Below are positions 1-11,277 of a stretch of 24,466 nucleotides of DNA, piece by piece. Numbering within the stretch: position 1 is the stretch's first letter; every line of letters starts with the position of its first letter. Under the pieces are notes generated by a model that was given only the letters and a program-made list of their open reading frames with translations, searched no databases and was not told where the DNA came from. The position numbers were made by a program, and so were the translations under genes. Source of the DNA: Saccoglossus kowalevskii (Eukaryota > Hemichordata > Enteropneusta > Harrimaniidae); assembly GCF_000003605.2 (NCBI RefSeq), contig NW_003112142.1, positions 1 through 24,466 of the forward strand, given 5' to 3'.

Positions 1-46
1 TCATGGACACAATGTAAATGAGTCATGGAAACAATTAATTGTAATT
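1..46. repeat. Left-edge monomers with private variants
   Basis: The window opens inside a monomer (TCATGGACAC). The first junction reads GTAAATGAG instead of GTAATTGAG. The next monomer (20-46) is 27 bp and contains CAATTAATTG, a perfect 10-base palindrome at 32-41, where all other long monomers have one more T (CAATTTAATTG). These variants are not seen elsewhere in the window. They could reflect an older edge of the array, lower base accuracy at a sequence end, or chance. Confidence 0.6.
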
Positions 47-155
47 GAGTCACGGACACAATGTAATCGAGTCATGGACACAATGTAATAGAATCACAGA
101 CACAATGTAATCTAGTCATGGACACAATGTAATTGAGTCATGGAACAATGTAATT

Positions 156-287
156 GAGTAATGGAAACAATGTAATTGAGTCACGGACACAATGTAATCG
201 AGTCATGGATACAATGTAATAGAATCACAGACACAATGTAATCTAGTCATGGACACAATGTAATTGAGTCATGGACACAATGTAATT
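156..287. repeat. 132-bp six-monomer unit (D), single copy
   Basis: This is one period of a six-monomer unit that starts at a GAGTAATGG monomer. The order is GTAATGG, GTCACGG, GTCATGGATAC, GAATCACAG, TAGTCATGG, GTCATGG. The next GAGTAATGG is at 288, exactly 132 bp on, and leads into the A module at 442. Other loci carry two periods; here the upstream neighbour (134-155) is a 20-bp monomer with GGAACAATG, so a second period may have been lost. Confidence 0.85.
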
Positions 288-352
288 GAGTAATGGAAAC
301 AATGTAATTGAGTCACGGGCATAATGTAATAGAATCACGGACACAGTGTATT

Positions 353-374
353 CGAGTCACGGACACAACGTAAT
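353..374. repeat. Monomer keeping all three CpGs
   Basis: This 22-bp monomer (phase starting at the junction C) has CG at monomer positions 1, 8 and 17: CGAGTCACGG, then ACACAACGTAAT. It always follows an ACAGTGTATT monomer and lies exactly 89 bp before each of the 12 GAGTCCTGG markers, so equivalents start at 3202, 4650, 8164, 9760, 11189, 13665, 15145, 18548, 19798, 23048 and 24143. Further copies precede the 409-bp units, for example at 1130. It is the best candidate for the ancestral state of the repeat. Confidence 0.85.
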
Positions 375-441
375 CGAGTCATGTACACAATGTAATTAAA
401 TCATAAACACAATGTAATTGAGTCACGGACACAATGTAATC

Positions 442-860
442 GAGTCCTGGACACAATGTAATCAAATCGTGGATACAATGTAATCAAGTCACAGACACAA
501 TATAATCGAGTCAAGGACACAATGTAATCGAGTCACGGATACAATGTAATTGAGTCCCGAACACAATGTAATCGAGTCAAGAACACAGTGTAATTGAGTC
601 ATGGATACAATGTAATATAGTCACAGACACAGTGTAATCGAGTCACAAAGACAATGTAAACAAGTCATGAACACAATGTAATCAAGTCAAAAAACACAAT
701 GTAATCGAGTCACGGACACAGTGTAATTGAGTCATGGACACAATGTAATAGAATCACGAACACAATGTAATAGAATCACGGACACAATGTATTTGAGTCA
801 CAGACACAATGTAATCGAGTCACGGACACAATAAAATCGAGTCATGGACAAAATGTAATT
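442..860. repeat. A module, copy 1 (19 monomers)
   Basis: The module runs from GAGTCCTGG to the monomer GAGTCATGGACAAAATG. Its order includes AAATCGTGGATAC, AAGTCACAG with ATATAATC, GAGTCAAGGAC, GAGTCACGGATAC, GAGTCCCGAAC, GAGTCAAGAACACAGTG and a monomer ending AATAAAATC. Copy 1 is 419 bp, one base longer than copies 2 and 3, because of an extra A at about 690-695 (GTCAAAAAAC for GTCACAAAC). It also has GTAAACAAG at about 656 where the others read GTAATCAAG. Compared with B it lacks two monomers (44 bp) after the fourth and has a different tail. Confidence 0.85.
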
Positions 861-904
861 GAGTCATGGACACAATGTAATCGAGTCATGGACACAATGT
901 AATT

Positions 905-932
905 GAGTCATGGAAACAATTTAATTGTAATT
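905..932. repeat. 28-bp long monomer with inner palindrome (first of 16)
   Basis: The monomer is GAGTCATGGAAAC followed by AATTTAATTGTAATT, six bases longer than normal. It contains ACAATTTAATTGT, a 13-base odd palindrome. Equivalent monomers start at 3753, 4111, 4447, 5465, 5845, 8715, 9073, 14942, 15960, 16362, 18901, 19259, 19595, 20613 and 20993. A 22-bp relative that stops at AATTTAATC occurs at 2763, 7731 and elsewhere. The extra six bases look like a local repeat of the AATTGT/GTAATT edge. Confidence 0.85.
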
Positions 933-1372
933 GAGTCATGGACACAATGTAATCGAGTAATGGAAACAATGTAATAGAATCACGGACACAATGTAACCTA
1001 GTCACGGACACAATGTAATTGAGTCATGGACACAATGTAATCGAGTCATGGACACAATGTAATTGAGTAATGGAAACAATGTAATTGAGTCACGGGCACT
1101 ATGTAATAGAATCACGGACACAGTGTATTCGAGTCACGGACACAACGTAATCGAGTCAGATACACAATGTAATAGAATCACAGACACAATGTAATCTAGT
1201 CATGGACACAATGTAATTGAGTCATGGACACAATGTAATTGAGTAATAGAAACAATGTAATTGAGTCACGGGCACAATGTAATAGAATCACGGACACAAT
1301 GTAATCTAGTCACGGACACAACGTAATCGAGTCAGGTACACAATGTAATTGAGTCATGGACACAATGTAATT

Positions 1373-2190
1373 CAGTCACGGACACTATGTAATTGAGTCA
1401 CGGACACAATAAAATCGAGTCATGGAGAAAATGTAATTGAGTCATGGCACAATGTAATTGAGTCACAGACACAATGTAATCGAGTCACAAACACAATGTA
1501 ATCGAGTCACAGACACTAATTGAGTCATGGACACAATGTAATTGAGTCACAGACACAATGTAATCGAGTCACAAACACAATGTAATCGAGTCACAGACAC
1601 TAATTGAGTCATGGACACAACGTAATTGAGTCATGGACACAACGTAATTGAGTCATGGGCACAACGTAATTGAGTCATGGACACAATGTAATCGAGTCAG
1701 GGACACAATGTAACTGAGTCATGGTCACAATGTAATTGAGTCATGGACACAATGTAATTGAGTCATGGACACAATGTAATTCAGTCACGGACACTATGTA
1801 ATTGAGTCACGGACACAATAAAATCGAGTCATGGAGAAAATGTAATTGAGTCATGGCACAATGTAATTGAGTCACAGACACAATGTAATCGAGTCACAAA
1901 CACAATGTAATCGAGTCACAGACACTAATTGAGTCATGGACACAATGTAATTGAGTCACAGACACAATGTAATCGAGTCACAAACACAATGTAATCGAGT
2001 CACAGACACTAATTGAGTCATGGACACAACGTAATTGAGTCATGGACACAACGTAATTGAGTCATGGGCACAACGTAATTGAGTCATGGACACAATGTAA
2101 TCGAGTCAGGGACACAATGTAACTGAGTCATGGACACAATGTAATTGAGTCATGGACACAATGTAATTGAGTCATGGACACAATGTAATT
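1373..2190. repeat. Two tandem copies of a 409-bp higher-order unit
   Basis: Copies are 1373-1781 and 1782-2190. Each starts at a CAGTCACGGACACTATG monomer and holds 19 monomers: 19 x 22 = 418, minus one 21-bp monomer (GTCATGGCAC) and two 18-bp monomers (GTCACAGACACTAATT), which gives 409. The 18-bp members are at 1504, 1588, 1913 and 1997, spaced 84 bp within a copy (22+22+22+18). Monomers with ACAACG follow. Near its end, copy 1 has GTCATGGTCAC and copy 2 has GTCATGGACAC. Confidence 0.9.
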
Positions 2191-2872
2191 GAGTCATGGA
2201 CACAACATAATTGAGTCATGGGCACAACGTAATTGAGTAATGGACACAATGTAATCGAGTCAGGGACACAATGTAATTGAGTCAGGGACACAATGTAATT
2301 GAGTCATGGACACAATGTAACTGAGTCATGGACACAATGTAATTGAGTCATGGACACAATGTAATTGAGTCATGAACACAATGTAATCTAGTCATGGACA
2401 CAATGTAATTGAGTCATGGACACAATGTAATTGAGTAATGGAAACAATGTAATTGAGTCACGGGCATAATGTAATAGAATCACGGACACAGTGTATTCGA
2501 GTCACGGACACAACGTAATCGAGTCATGTACACAATGAAATTAAATCATAAACACAATGTAATTGAATCACAGACACAATGTATTCGAGTCACATACACA
2601 ATGTAATCGAGTCAGGTACACATTGTAATTGAGTCATGGACACAATGTAATCGAGTCACGGACACTATGTAATCGAGTCACGGACACAATAAAATCGAGT
2701 CATGGACAAAATGTAATTGAGTCATGGACACAATGTAATCGAGTCATGGACACAATGTAATTGAGTCATGGAAACAATTTAATCGAGTCATGGACACAAT
2801 GTAATAGAATCACAGACACAATGTAATCTAGTCATGGACACAATGTAATTGAGTCATGGACACAATGTAATT

Positions 2873-3136
2873 GAGTAATGGAAACAATGTAATTGAGTCA
2901 CGGACACAATGTAATCGAGTCATGGATACAATGTAATAGAATCACAGACACAATGTAATCTAGTCATGGACACAATGTAATTGAGTCATGGACATAATGT
3001 AATTGAGTAATGGAAACAATGTAATTGAGTCACGGACACAATGTAATCGAGTCATGGATACAATGTAATAGAATCACAGACACAATGTAATCTAGTCATG
3101 GACACAATGTAATTGAGTCATGGACACAATGTAATT
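2873..3136. repeat. Two tandem 132-bp D units
   Basis: GAGTAATGG starts at 2873, 3005 and 3137, a spacing of 132 bp each time. The six-monomer order is the same as at 156-287. In the second period the last monomer reads GTCATGGACACAATG, while the first has GTCATGGACATAATG. The pair leads 154 bp later into the A module at 3291. Confidence 0.88.
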
Positions 3137-3290
3137 GAGTAATGGAAACAATGTAATTGAGTCACGGGCATAATGTAATAGAATCACGGACACAGTGTAT
3201 TCGAGTCACGGACACAACGTAATCGAGTCATGTACACAATGAAATTAAATCATAAACACAATGTAATTGAATCACGGACACAATGTAATC

Positions 3291-3708
3291 GAGTCCTGGA
3301 CACAATGTAATCAAATCGTGGATACAATGTAATCAAGTCACAGACACAATATAATCGAGTCACGGACACAATGTAATCGAGTCACGGATACAATGTAATT
3401 GAGTCCCGAACACAATGTAATCGAGTCAAGAACACAGTGTAATTGAGTCATGGATACAATGTAATATAGTCACAGACACAGTGTAATCGAGTCACAAAGA
3501 CAATGTAATCAAGTCATGAACACAATGTAATCAAGTCACAAACACAATGTAATCGAGTCACGGACACAGTGTAATTGAGTCATGGACACAATGTAATAGA
3601 ATCACGAACACAATGTAATAGAATCACGGACACAATGTATTTGAGTCACAGACACAATGTATTCGAGTCACGGACACAATAAAATCGAGTCATGGACAAA
3701 ATGTAATT
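3291..3708. repeat. A module, copy 2 (19 monomers, 418 bp)
   Basis: This copy has the same monomer order as 442-860 without the extra A, so its length is exactly 19 x 22. It differs in the fourth monomer (GTCACGGAC for GTCAAGGAC) and otherwise matches copy 3 at 8253 closely. The next-to-last monomer ends AATAAAATC. Confidence 0.88.
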
Positions 3709-4738
3709 GAGTCATGGACACAATGTAATCGAGTCATGGACACAATGTAATTGAGTCATGGAAACAATTTAATTGTAATTGAGTCACGGACACAATGTAA
3801 TCGAGTCATGGACACAATGTAATAGAATCACAGACACAATGTAATCTAGTCATGGACACAATGTAATTGAGTCATGGACACAATGTAATTGAGTAATGGA
3901 AACAATGTAATTGAGTCACGGGCACAATGTAAGAGAATCACGGACACAATGTATTCGAGTCACGGACACAACGTAATCGAGTCAGGTACACAATGTAATT
4001 GAGTCATGGACACAATGTAATTGAGTCACGGACACTATGTAATTGAGTCACGGACACAATAAAATCGAGTCATGGAGAAAATGTAATTGAGTCATGGACA
4101 CAATAAAATCGAGTCATGGAAACAATTTAATTGTAATTGAGTCGTGGACACAATGTAATCGAGTCATGGACACAATGTAATAGAATCACGGACACAATGT
4201 AACAGAATCACGGACACAATGTAACCTAGTCACGGACACAATGTAATTGAGTCATGAACACAATGTAATTGAGTCAGGAAAACAATGTAATTGAGTCACG
4301 GACACAATGTAATAGAGTCATGGACACAATGTAATAGAATCACAGACACAATGTAATCTAGTCATGGACACAATGTAATTGAGTCATGGACACAATGTAA
4401 TTGAGTAATGGAAACAATGTAATTGAGTCACGGGCACAATGTAATAGAGTCATGGAAACAATTTAATTGTAATTGAGTCACGGACACAATGTAATCGAGT
4501 CATGGATACAATGTAATAGAATCATGGACACAATGTAATCTAGTCATGGACACAATGTAATTGAGTCATGGACACAATATAATTGAGTAATGGAAACAAT
4601 GTAATTGAGTCACGGGCACTATGTAATAGAATCACGGACACAGTGTATTCGAGTCACGGACACAACGTAATCGAGTCAGATACACAATGTAATTAAATCA
4701 TAAACACAATGTAATTGAGTCACGGACACAATGTAATC

Positions 4739-5354
4739 GAGTCCTGGACACAATGTAATCAAATCGTGGATACAATGTAATCAAGTCACAGACACAATAT
4801 AATCGAGTCACGGACACAATGTAATCAAGTCACGGATACAATGTAATTTAGTCTTGGACACAATGTAATCGAGTCAAGGACACAATGTAATCGAGTCACG
4901 GATACAATGTAATTGAATCCCGAACACAATGTAATCGAGTCAAGAACACAGTGTAATTGAGTCATGGATACAATGTAATATAGTCACAGACACAATGTAA
5001 TCGAGTCACAAAGACAATGTAATCAAGTCATGAACACAATGTAATCAAGTCACAAACACAATGTAATCGAGTCACGGACACAGTGTAATTGAGTCATGGA
5101 CACAATGTAATAGAATCACGAACACAATGTAATAGAATCACGGACACAATGTATTTGAGTCACAGACACAATGTATTCGAGTCACATACACAATGTAACC
5201 GAGTCAGGTACACATTGTAATTGAGTCATGGACACAATGTAATCGAGTCAGGTACACAATGTAATTGAGTCATGGACACAATGTAATCGAGTCATGGACA
5301 CAATGTAATTGAGTCACGGACACAATGTAATCGAGTCATGGACACGATGTAATA
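4739..5354. repeat. B module, copy 1 (28 monomers, 616 bp)
   Basis: The module runs from GAGTCCTGG to the monomer GAGTCATGGACACGATG. The B-specific monomer TAGTCTTGG is at 4849, 110 bp in, and ACACGATG starts 602 bp in. Later members include GAGTCACATAC ending AACC and GAGTCAGGTACACATTG. All six B copies have exactly this spacing. After this copy the path goes GTCACGGGCAC, then the 28-bp monomer at 5465, as also after 15234 and 19887. Confidence 0.9.
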
Positions 5355-6312
5355 GAATCACAGACACAATGTAATCTAGTCATGGACACAATGTAATTAA
5401 GTCATGGACACAATGTAATTGAGTAATGGAAACAATGTAATTGAGTCACGGGCACAATGTAATAGAGTCATGGAAACAATTTAATTGTAATTGAGTCACG
5501 GACACAATGTAATCGAGTCATGGACACAATGTAATAGAATCACAGACACAATGTAATCTAGTCATGGACACAATGTAATTGAGTCATGGACACAATGTAA
5601 TTGAGTAATGGAAACAATGTAATTGAGTCACGGGCACAATGTAATAGAATCACGGACACAATGTATTCGAGTCACGGACACAACATAATCGAGTCAGGTA
5701 CACAATGTAATTGAGTCATGGACACAATGTAATTGAGTCACGGACACTATGTAATTGAGTCACGGACACAATAAAATCGAGTCATGGACAAAATGTAATT
5801 GAGTCATGGACACAATGTAATCGAGTCATGGACACAATGTAATTGAGTCATGGAAACAATTTAATTGTAATTGAGTCATGGACACAATGTAATCGAGTCA
5901 TGGACACAATGTAATAGAATCACGGACACAATGTAACCTAGTCACGGACACAATGTAATTGAGTCATGGACACAATGTAATCGAGTCATGGACACAATGT
6001 AATTGAGTAATGGAAACAATGTAATTGAGTCACGGGCACTATGTAATAGAATCACGGACACAGTGTATTCGAGTCACGGACACAACGTAATCGAGTCAGA
6101 TACACAATGTAATAGAATCACAGACACAATGTAATCTAGTCATGGACACAATGTAATTGAGTCATGGACACAATGTAATTGAGTAATGGAAACAATGTAA
6201 TTGAGTCACGGGCACAATGTAATATAATCACGGACACAATGTAATCTAGTCACGGACACAACGTAATCGAGTCAGGTACACAATGTAATTGAGTCATGTA
6301 CACAATGTAATT

Positions 6313-7130
6313 CAGTCACGGACACTATGTAATTGAGTCACGGACACAATAAAATCGAGTCATGGAGAAAATGTAATTGAGTCATGGCACAATGTAATTG
6401 AGTCACAGACACAATGTAATCGAGTCACAAACACAATGTAATCGAGTCACAGACACTAATTGAGTCATGGACACAATGTAATTGAGTCACAGACACAATG
6501 TAATCGAGTCACAAACACAATGTAATCGAGTCACAGACACTAATTGAGTCATGGACACAACGTAATTGAGTCATGGACACAACGTAATTGAGTCATGGGC
6601 ACAACGTAATTGAGTCATGGACACAATGTAATCGAGTCAGGGACACAATGTAACTGAGTCATGGTCACAATGTAATTGAGTCATGGACACAATGTAATTG
6701 AGTCATGGACACAATGTAATTCAGTCACGGACACTATGTAATTGAGTCACGGACACAATAAAATCGAGTCATGGAGAAAATGTAATTGAGTCATGGCACA
6801 ATGTAATTGAGTCACAGACACAATGTAATCGAGTCACAAACACAATGTAATCGAGTCACAGACACTAATTGAGTCATGGACACAATGTAATTGAGTAACA
6901 GACACAATGTAATCGAGTCACAAACACAATGTAATCGAGTCACAGACACTAATTGAGTCATGGACACAACGTAATTGAGTCATGGACACAACGTAATTGA
7001 GTCATGGGCACAACGTAATTGAGTCATGGACACAATGTAATCGAGTCAGGGACACAATGTAACTGAGTCATGGACACAATGTAATTGAGTCATGGACACA
7101 ATGTAATTGAGTCATGGACACAATGTAATT
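6313..7130. repeat. Two tandem copies of the 409-bp unit
   Basis: Copies are 6313-6721 and 6722-7130, with the same 19-monomer structure as 1373-2190. The 18-bp monomers are at 6444, 6528, 6853 and 6937. GTCATGGTCAC again marks the end of the first copy. The stretch after it has one more canonical monomer than the equivalent at 2190. Confidence 0.9.
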
Positions 7131-7834
7131 GAGTCATGGACACAATGTAATTGAGTCATGGACACAACATAATTGAGTCATGGGCACAACGTAATTGAGT
7201 AATGGACACAATGTAATCGAGTCAGGGACACAATGTAATTGAGTCAGGGACACAATGTAATTGAGTCATGGACACAATGTAACTGAGTCATGGACACAAT
7301 GTAATTGAGTCATGGACACAATGTAATTGAGTCATGGACACAATGTAATCTAGTCATGGACACAATGTAATTGAGTCATGGACACAATGTAATTGAGTAA
7401 TGGAAACAATGTAATTGAGTCACGGGCATAATGTAATAGAATCACGGACACAGTGTATTCGAGTCACGGACACAACGTAATCGAGTCATGTACACAATGA
7501 AATTAAATCATAAACACAATGTAATTGAATCACAGACACAATGTATTCGAGACACATACACAATGTAATCGAGTCAGGTACACATTGTAATTGAGTCATG
7601 GACACAATGTAATCGAGTCACGGACACTATGTAATCGAGTCACGGACATAATAAAATCGAGTCATGGACAAAATGTAATTGAGTCATGGACACAATGTAA
7701 TCGAGTCATGGACACAATGTAATTGAGTCATGGAAACAATTTAATCGAGTCATGGACACAATGTAATAGAATCACAGACACAATGTAATCTAGTCACAAA
7801 CACAATGTAATTGAGTCATGGACACAATGTAATT

Positions 7835-8098
7835 GAGTAATGGAAACAATGTAATTGAGTCACGGACACAATGTAATCGAGTCATGGATACAATGTAATA
7901 GAATCACAGACACAATGTAATCTAGTCATGGACACAATGTAATTGAGTCATGGACATAATGTAATTGAGTAATGGAAACAATGTAATTGAGTCACGGACA
8001 CAATGTAATCGAGTCATGGATACAATGTAATAGAATCACAGACACAATGTAATCTAGTCATGGACACAATGTAATTGAGTCATGGACACAATGTAATT
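7835..8098. repeat. Two tandem 132-bp D units
   Basis: GAGTAATGG starts at 7835, 7967 and 8099. The monomer order is as at 2873-3136, at the duplication offset of 4,962. The monomer just before the first unit's lead-in is TAGTCACAAAC at about 7792, where sister loci have TAGTCATGGAC. Confidence 0.88.
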
Positions 8099-8252
8099 GA
8101 GTAATGGAAACAATGTAATTGAGTCACGGGCATAATGTAATAGAATCACGGACACAGTGTATTCGAGTCACGGACACAACGTAATCGAGTCATGTACACA
8201 ATGAAATTAAATCATAAACACAATGTAATTGAATCACGGACACAATGTAATC

Positions 8253-8670
8253 GAGTCCTGGACACAATGTAATCAAATCGTGGATACAATGTAATCAAGT
8301 CACAGACACAATATAATCGAGTCAAGGACACAATGTAATCGAGTCACGGATACAATGTAATTGAGTCCCGAACACAATGTAATCGAGTCAAGAACACAGT
8401 GTAATTGAGTCATGGATACAATGTAATATAGTCACAGACACAGTGTAATCGAGTCACAAAGACAATGTAATCAAGTCATGAACACAATGTAATCAAGTCA
8501 CAAACACAATGTAATCGAGTCACGGACACAGTGTAATTGAGTCATGGACACAATGTAATAGAATCACGAACACAATGTAATAGAATCACGGACACAATGT
8601 ATTTGAGTCACAGACACAATGTATTCGAGTCACGGACACAATAAAATCGAGTCATGGACAAAATGTAATT
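8253..8670. repeat. A module, copy 3 (19 monomers, 418 bp)
   Basis: The order and length match the copy at 3291. The fourth monomer is GTCAAGGAC, as in copy 1 at 442. It is followed by GAGTTATGG, a private change, and then the 28-bp monomer at 8715. Confidence 0.88.
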
Positions 8671-9848
8671 GAGTTATGGACACAATGTAATCGAGTCATG
8701 GACACAATGTAATTGAGTCATGGAAACAATTTAATTGTAATTGAGTCACGGACACAATGTAATCGAGTCATGGACACAATGTAATAGAATTACAGACACA
8801 ATGTAATCTAGTCATGGACACAATGTAATTGAGTCATGGACACAATGTAATTGAGTAATGGAAACAATGTAATTGAGTCACGGGCACAATGTAAGAGAAT
8901 CACGGACACAATGTATTCGAGTCACGGACACAACGTAATCGAGTCAGGTACACAATGTAATTGAGTCATGGACACAATGTAATTGAGTCACGGACACTAT
9001 GTAATTGAGTCACGGACACAATAAAATCGAGTCATGGAGAAAATGTAATTGAGTCATGGACACAATAAAATCGAGTCATGGAAACAATTTAATTGTAATT
9101 GAGTCATGGACACAATGTAATCGAGTCATGGACACAATGTAATAGAATCACGGACACAATGTAACAGAATCACGGACACAATGTAACCTAGTCACGGACA
9201 CAATGTAATTGAGTCATGAACACAATGTAATTGAGTCAGGGAAACAATGTAATTGAGTCATGGACACAATGTAATCTAGTCATGGACACAATGTAATTGA
9301 GTCATGGACACAATGTAATTGAGTAATGGAAACAATGTAATTGAGTCACGGGCATAATGTAATAGAATCACGGACACAGTGTATTCGAGTCACGGACACA
9401 ACGTAATCGAGTCATGTACACAATGAAATTAAATCATAAACACAATGTAATTGAATCACAGACACAATGTATTCGAGTCACATACACAATGTAATCGAGT
9501 CAGGTACACATTGTAATTGAGTCATGGACACAATGTAATCGAGTCACGGACACTATGTAATCGAGTCACGGACACAATAAAATCGAGTCATGGACAAAAT
9601 GTAATTGAGTCAGGGAAACAATGTAATTGAGTCATGGACACAATGTAATCTAGTCATGGACACAATGTAATTGAGTCATGGACACAATGTAATTGAGTAA
9701 TGGAAACAATGTAATTGAGTCACGGGCATAATGTAATAGAATCACGGACACAGTGTATTCGAGTCACGGACACAACGTAATCGAGTCAGATACACAATGT
9801 AATTAAATCATAAACACAATGTAATTGAGTCACGGACACAATGTAATC

Positions 9849-10464
9849 GAGTCCTGGACACAATGTAATCAAATCGTGGATACAATGTAATCAAGTCACA
9901 GACACAATATAATCGAGTCACGGACACAATGTAATCAAGTCACGGATACAATGTAATTTAGTCTTGGACACAATGTAATCGAGTCAAGGACACAATGTAA
10001 TCGAGTCACGGATACAATGTAATTGAATCCCGAACACAATGTAATCGAGTCAAGAACACAGTGTAATTGAGTCATGGATACAATGTAATATAGTCACAGA
10101 CACAATGTAATCGAGTCACAAAGACAATGTAATCAAGTCATGAGCACAATGTAATCAAGTCACAAACACAATGTAATCGAGTCACGGACACAGTGTAATT
10201 GAGTCATGGACAAAATGTAATAGAATCACGAACACAATGTAATAGAATCACGGACACAATGTATTTGAGTCACAGACACAATGTATTCGAGTCACATACA
10301 CAATGTAACCGAGTCAGGTACACATTGTAATTGAGTCATGGACACAATGTAATCGAGTCAGGTACACAATGTAATTGAGTCATGGACACAATGTAATCGA
10401 GTCATGGACACAATGTAATTGAGTCACGGACACAATGTAATCGAGTCATGGACACGATGTAATA
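9849..10464. repeat. B module, copy 2 (28 monomers, 616 bp)
   Basis: TAGTCTTGG is at 9959 and ACACGATG begins 602 bp in. It has GTCATGAGCAC at about 10138 and, just downstream, GAGTCACGCGCAC at 10553. Both rare variants are shared only with the copy at 13754, at an identical offset of 3,905, so these two copies have a recent common source. A private GGACAAAATGTAATAG lies at about 10208. Confidence 0.9.
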
Positions 10465-10881
10465 GAATCACAGACACAATGTAATCTAGTCATGGACACA
10501 ATGTAATTAAGTCATGGACACAATGTAATTGAGTAATGGAAACAATGTAATTGAGTCACGCGCACAATGTAATAGAATCACGGACACAATGTATTCGAGT
10601 CACGGACACAACATAATCGAGTCAGTACACAATGTAATTGAGTCATGGACACAATGTAATTGAGTCACGGACACTATGTAATTGAGTCACGGACACAATA
10701 AAATCGAGTCATGGACAAAATGTAATTGAGTCATGGACACAATGTAATCGAGTCATGGACACAATGTAATTGAGTCATGGAAACAATTTAATCGAGTCAT
10801 GGACACAATGTAATAGAATCACAGACACAATGTAATCTAGTCATGGACACAATGTAATTGAGTCATGGACACAATGTAATT

Positions 10882-11123
10882 GAGTAATGGAAACAATGTA
10901 ATTGAGTCACGGACACAATGTAATCGAGTCATGGATACAATGTAATAGAATCACAGACACAATGTAATCTAGTCATGGACACAATGTAATTGAGTCATGG
11001 ACATAATGTAATTGAGTAATGGAAACAATGTAATTGAGTCACGGACACAATGTAATCGAGTCATGGATACAATGTAATAGAATCACAGACACAATGTAAT
11101 CTAGTCATGGACACAATGTAATT
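10882..11123. repeat. D units of 132 and 110 bp
   Basis: GAGTAATGG starts at 10882, 11014 and 11124. The second period has lost its last GTCATGG monomer and is 110 bp. The same 110-bp form occurs at 13490-13599, which ties these two loci together. The pair leads 154 bp later into the B module at 11278, whereas at other loci D units precede A or C modules. Confidence 0.87.
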
Positions 11124-11277
11124 GAGTAATGGAAACAATGTAATTGAGTCACGGGCACTATGTAATAGAATCACGGACACAGTGTATTCGAGTCACGGAC
11201 ACAACGTAATCGAGTCAGATACACAATGTAATTAAATCATAAACACAATGTAATTGAGTCACGGACACAATGTAATC

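Larger units (their letters stand above)
817..4292. repeat. Long direct duplication, left copy
   Basis: This segment pairs with 5757-9254. The offset is 4,940 up to about 2.1 kb and 4,962 after it. The 22-bp change is one extra GTCATGG monomer in the right copy just before 7131. Rare markers keep these offsets: the 409-bp pair (1373/6313), the D units (2873/7835), GAGTCCTGG (3291/8253) and the 28-bp monomers at 3753/8715 and 4111/9073. Identity appears very high by eye but was not computed. The left limit is where 795-816 and 5735-5756 stop agreeing; the right limit is at 4293/9255. Confidence 0.85.
1373..6312. repeat. Superblock 1 (4,940 bp)
   Basis: This is one full cycle from the first 409-bp unit to the next. 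The order is 409-bp pair, D units (2873-3136), A module (3291), long-monomer region (3753-4474), B module (4739-5354), long-monomer region (5465-5872) and CpG-retaining monomers, then the next 409-bp pair at 6313. The boundary is arbitrary, because the array has no natural start. Confidence 0.75.
5757..9254. repeat. Long direct duplication, right copy
   Basis: This is the partner of 817-4292 and is one monomer (22 bp) longer. Small differences seen by eye include GAGACACATAC at about 7549 for GAGTCACATAC, GAGTTATGG at about 8671, GAATTACAG at about 8787 and GAGTAACAG at about 6894. All are single-base changes, consistent with fairly recent duplication. Confidence 0.85.

Noticed and set aside
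350-370. CENP-B box
   Set aside because: ATTCGAGTCA matches the TTCG and the following A of the box, but the required CGGG is not at the right spacing (GACA stands there). GTCACGGGC monomers have CGGG but lack TTCG at the proper distance.
2873-3136. The 132-bp D unit as the basic repeat of the whole array
   Set aside because: The 132-bp periodicity holds only at seven short loci; between them the order of monomer types follows other periods.
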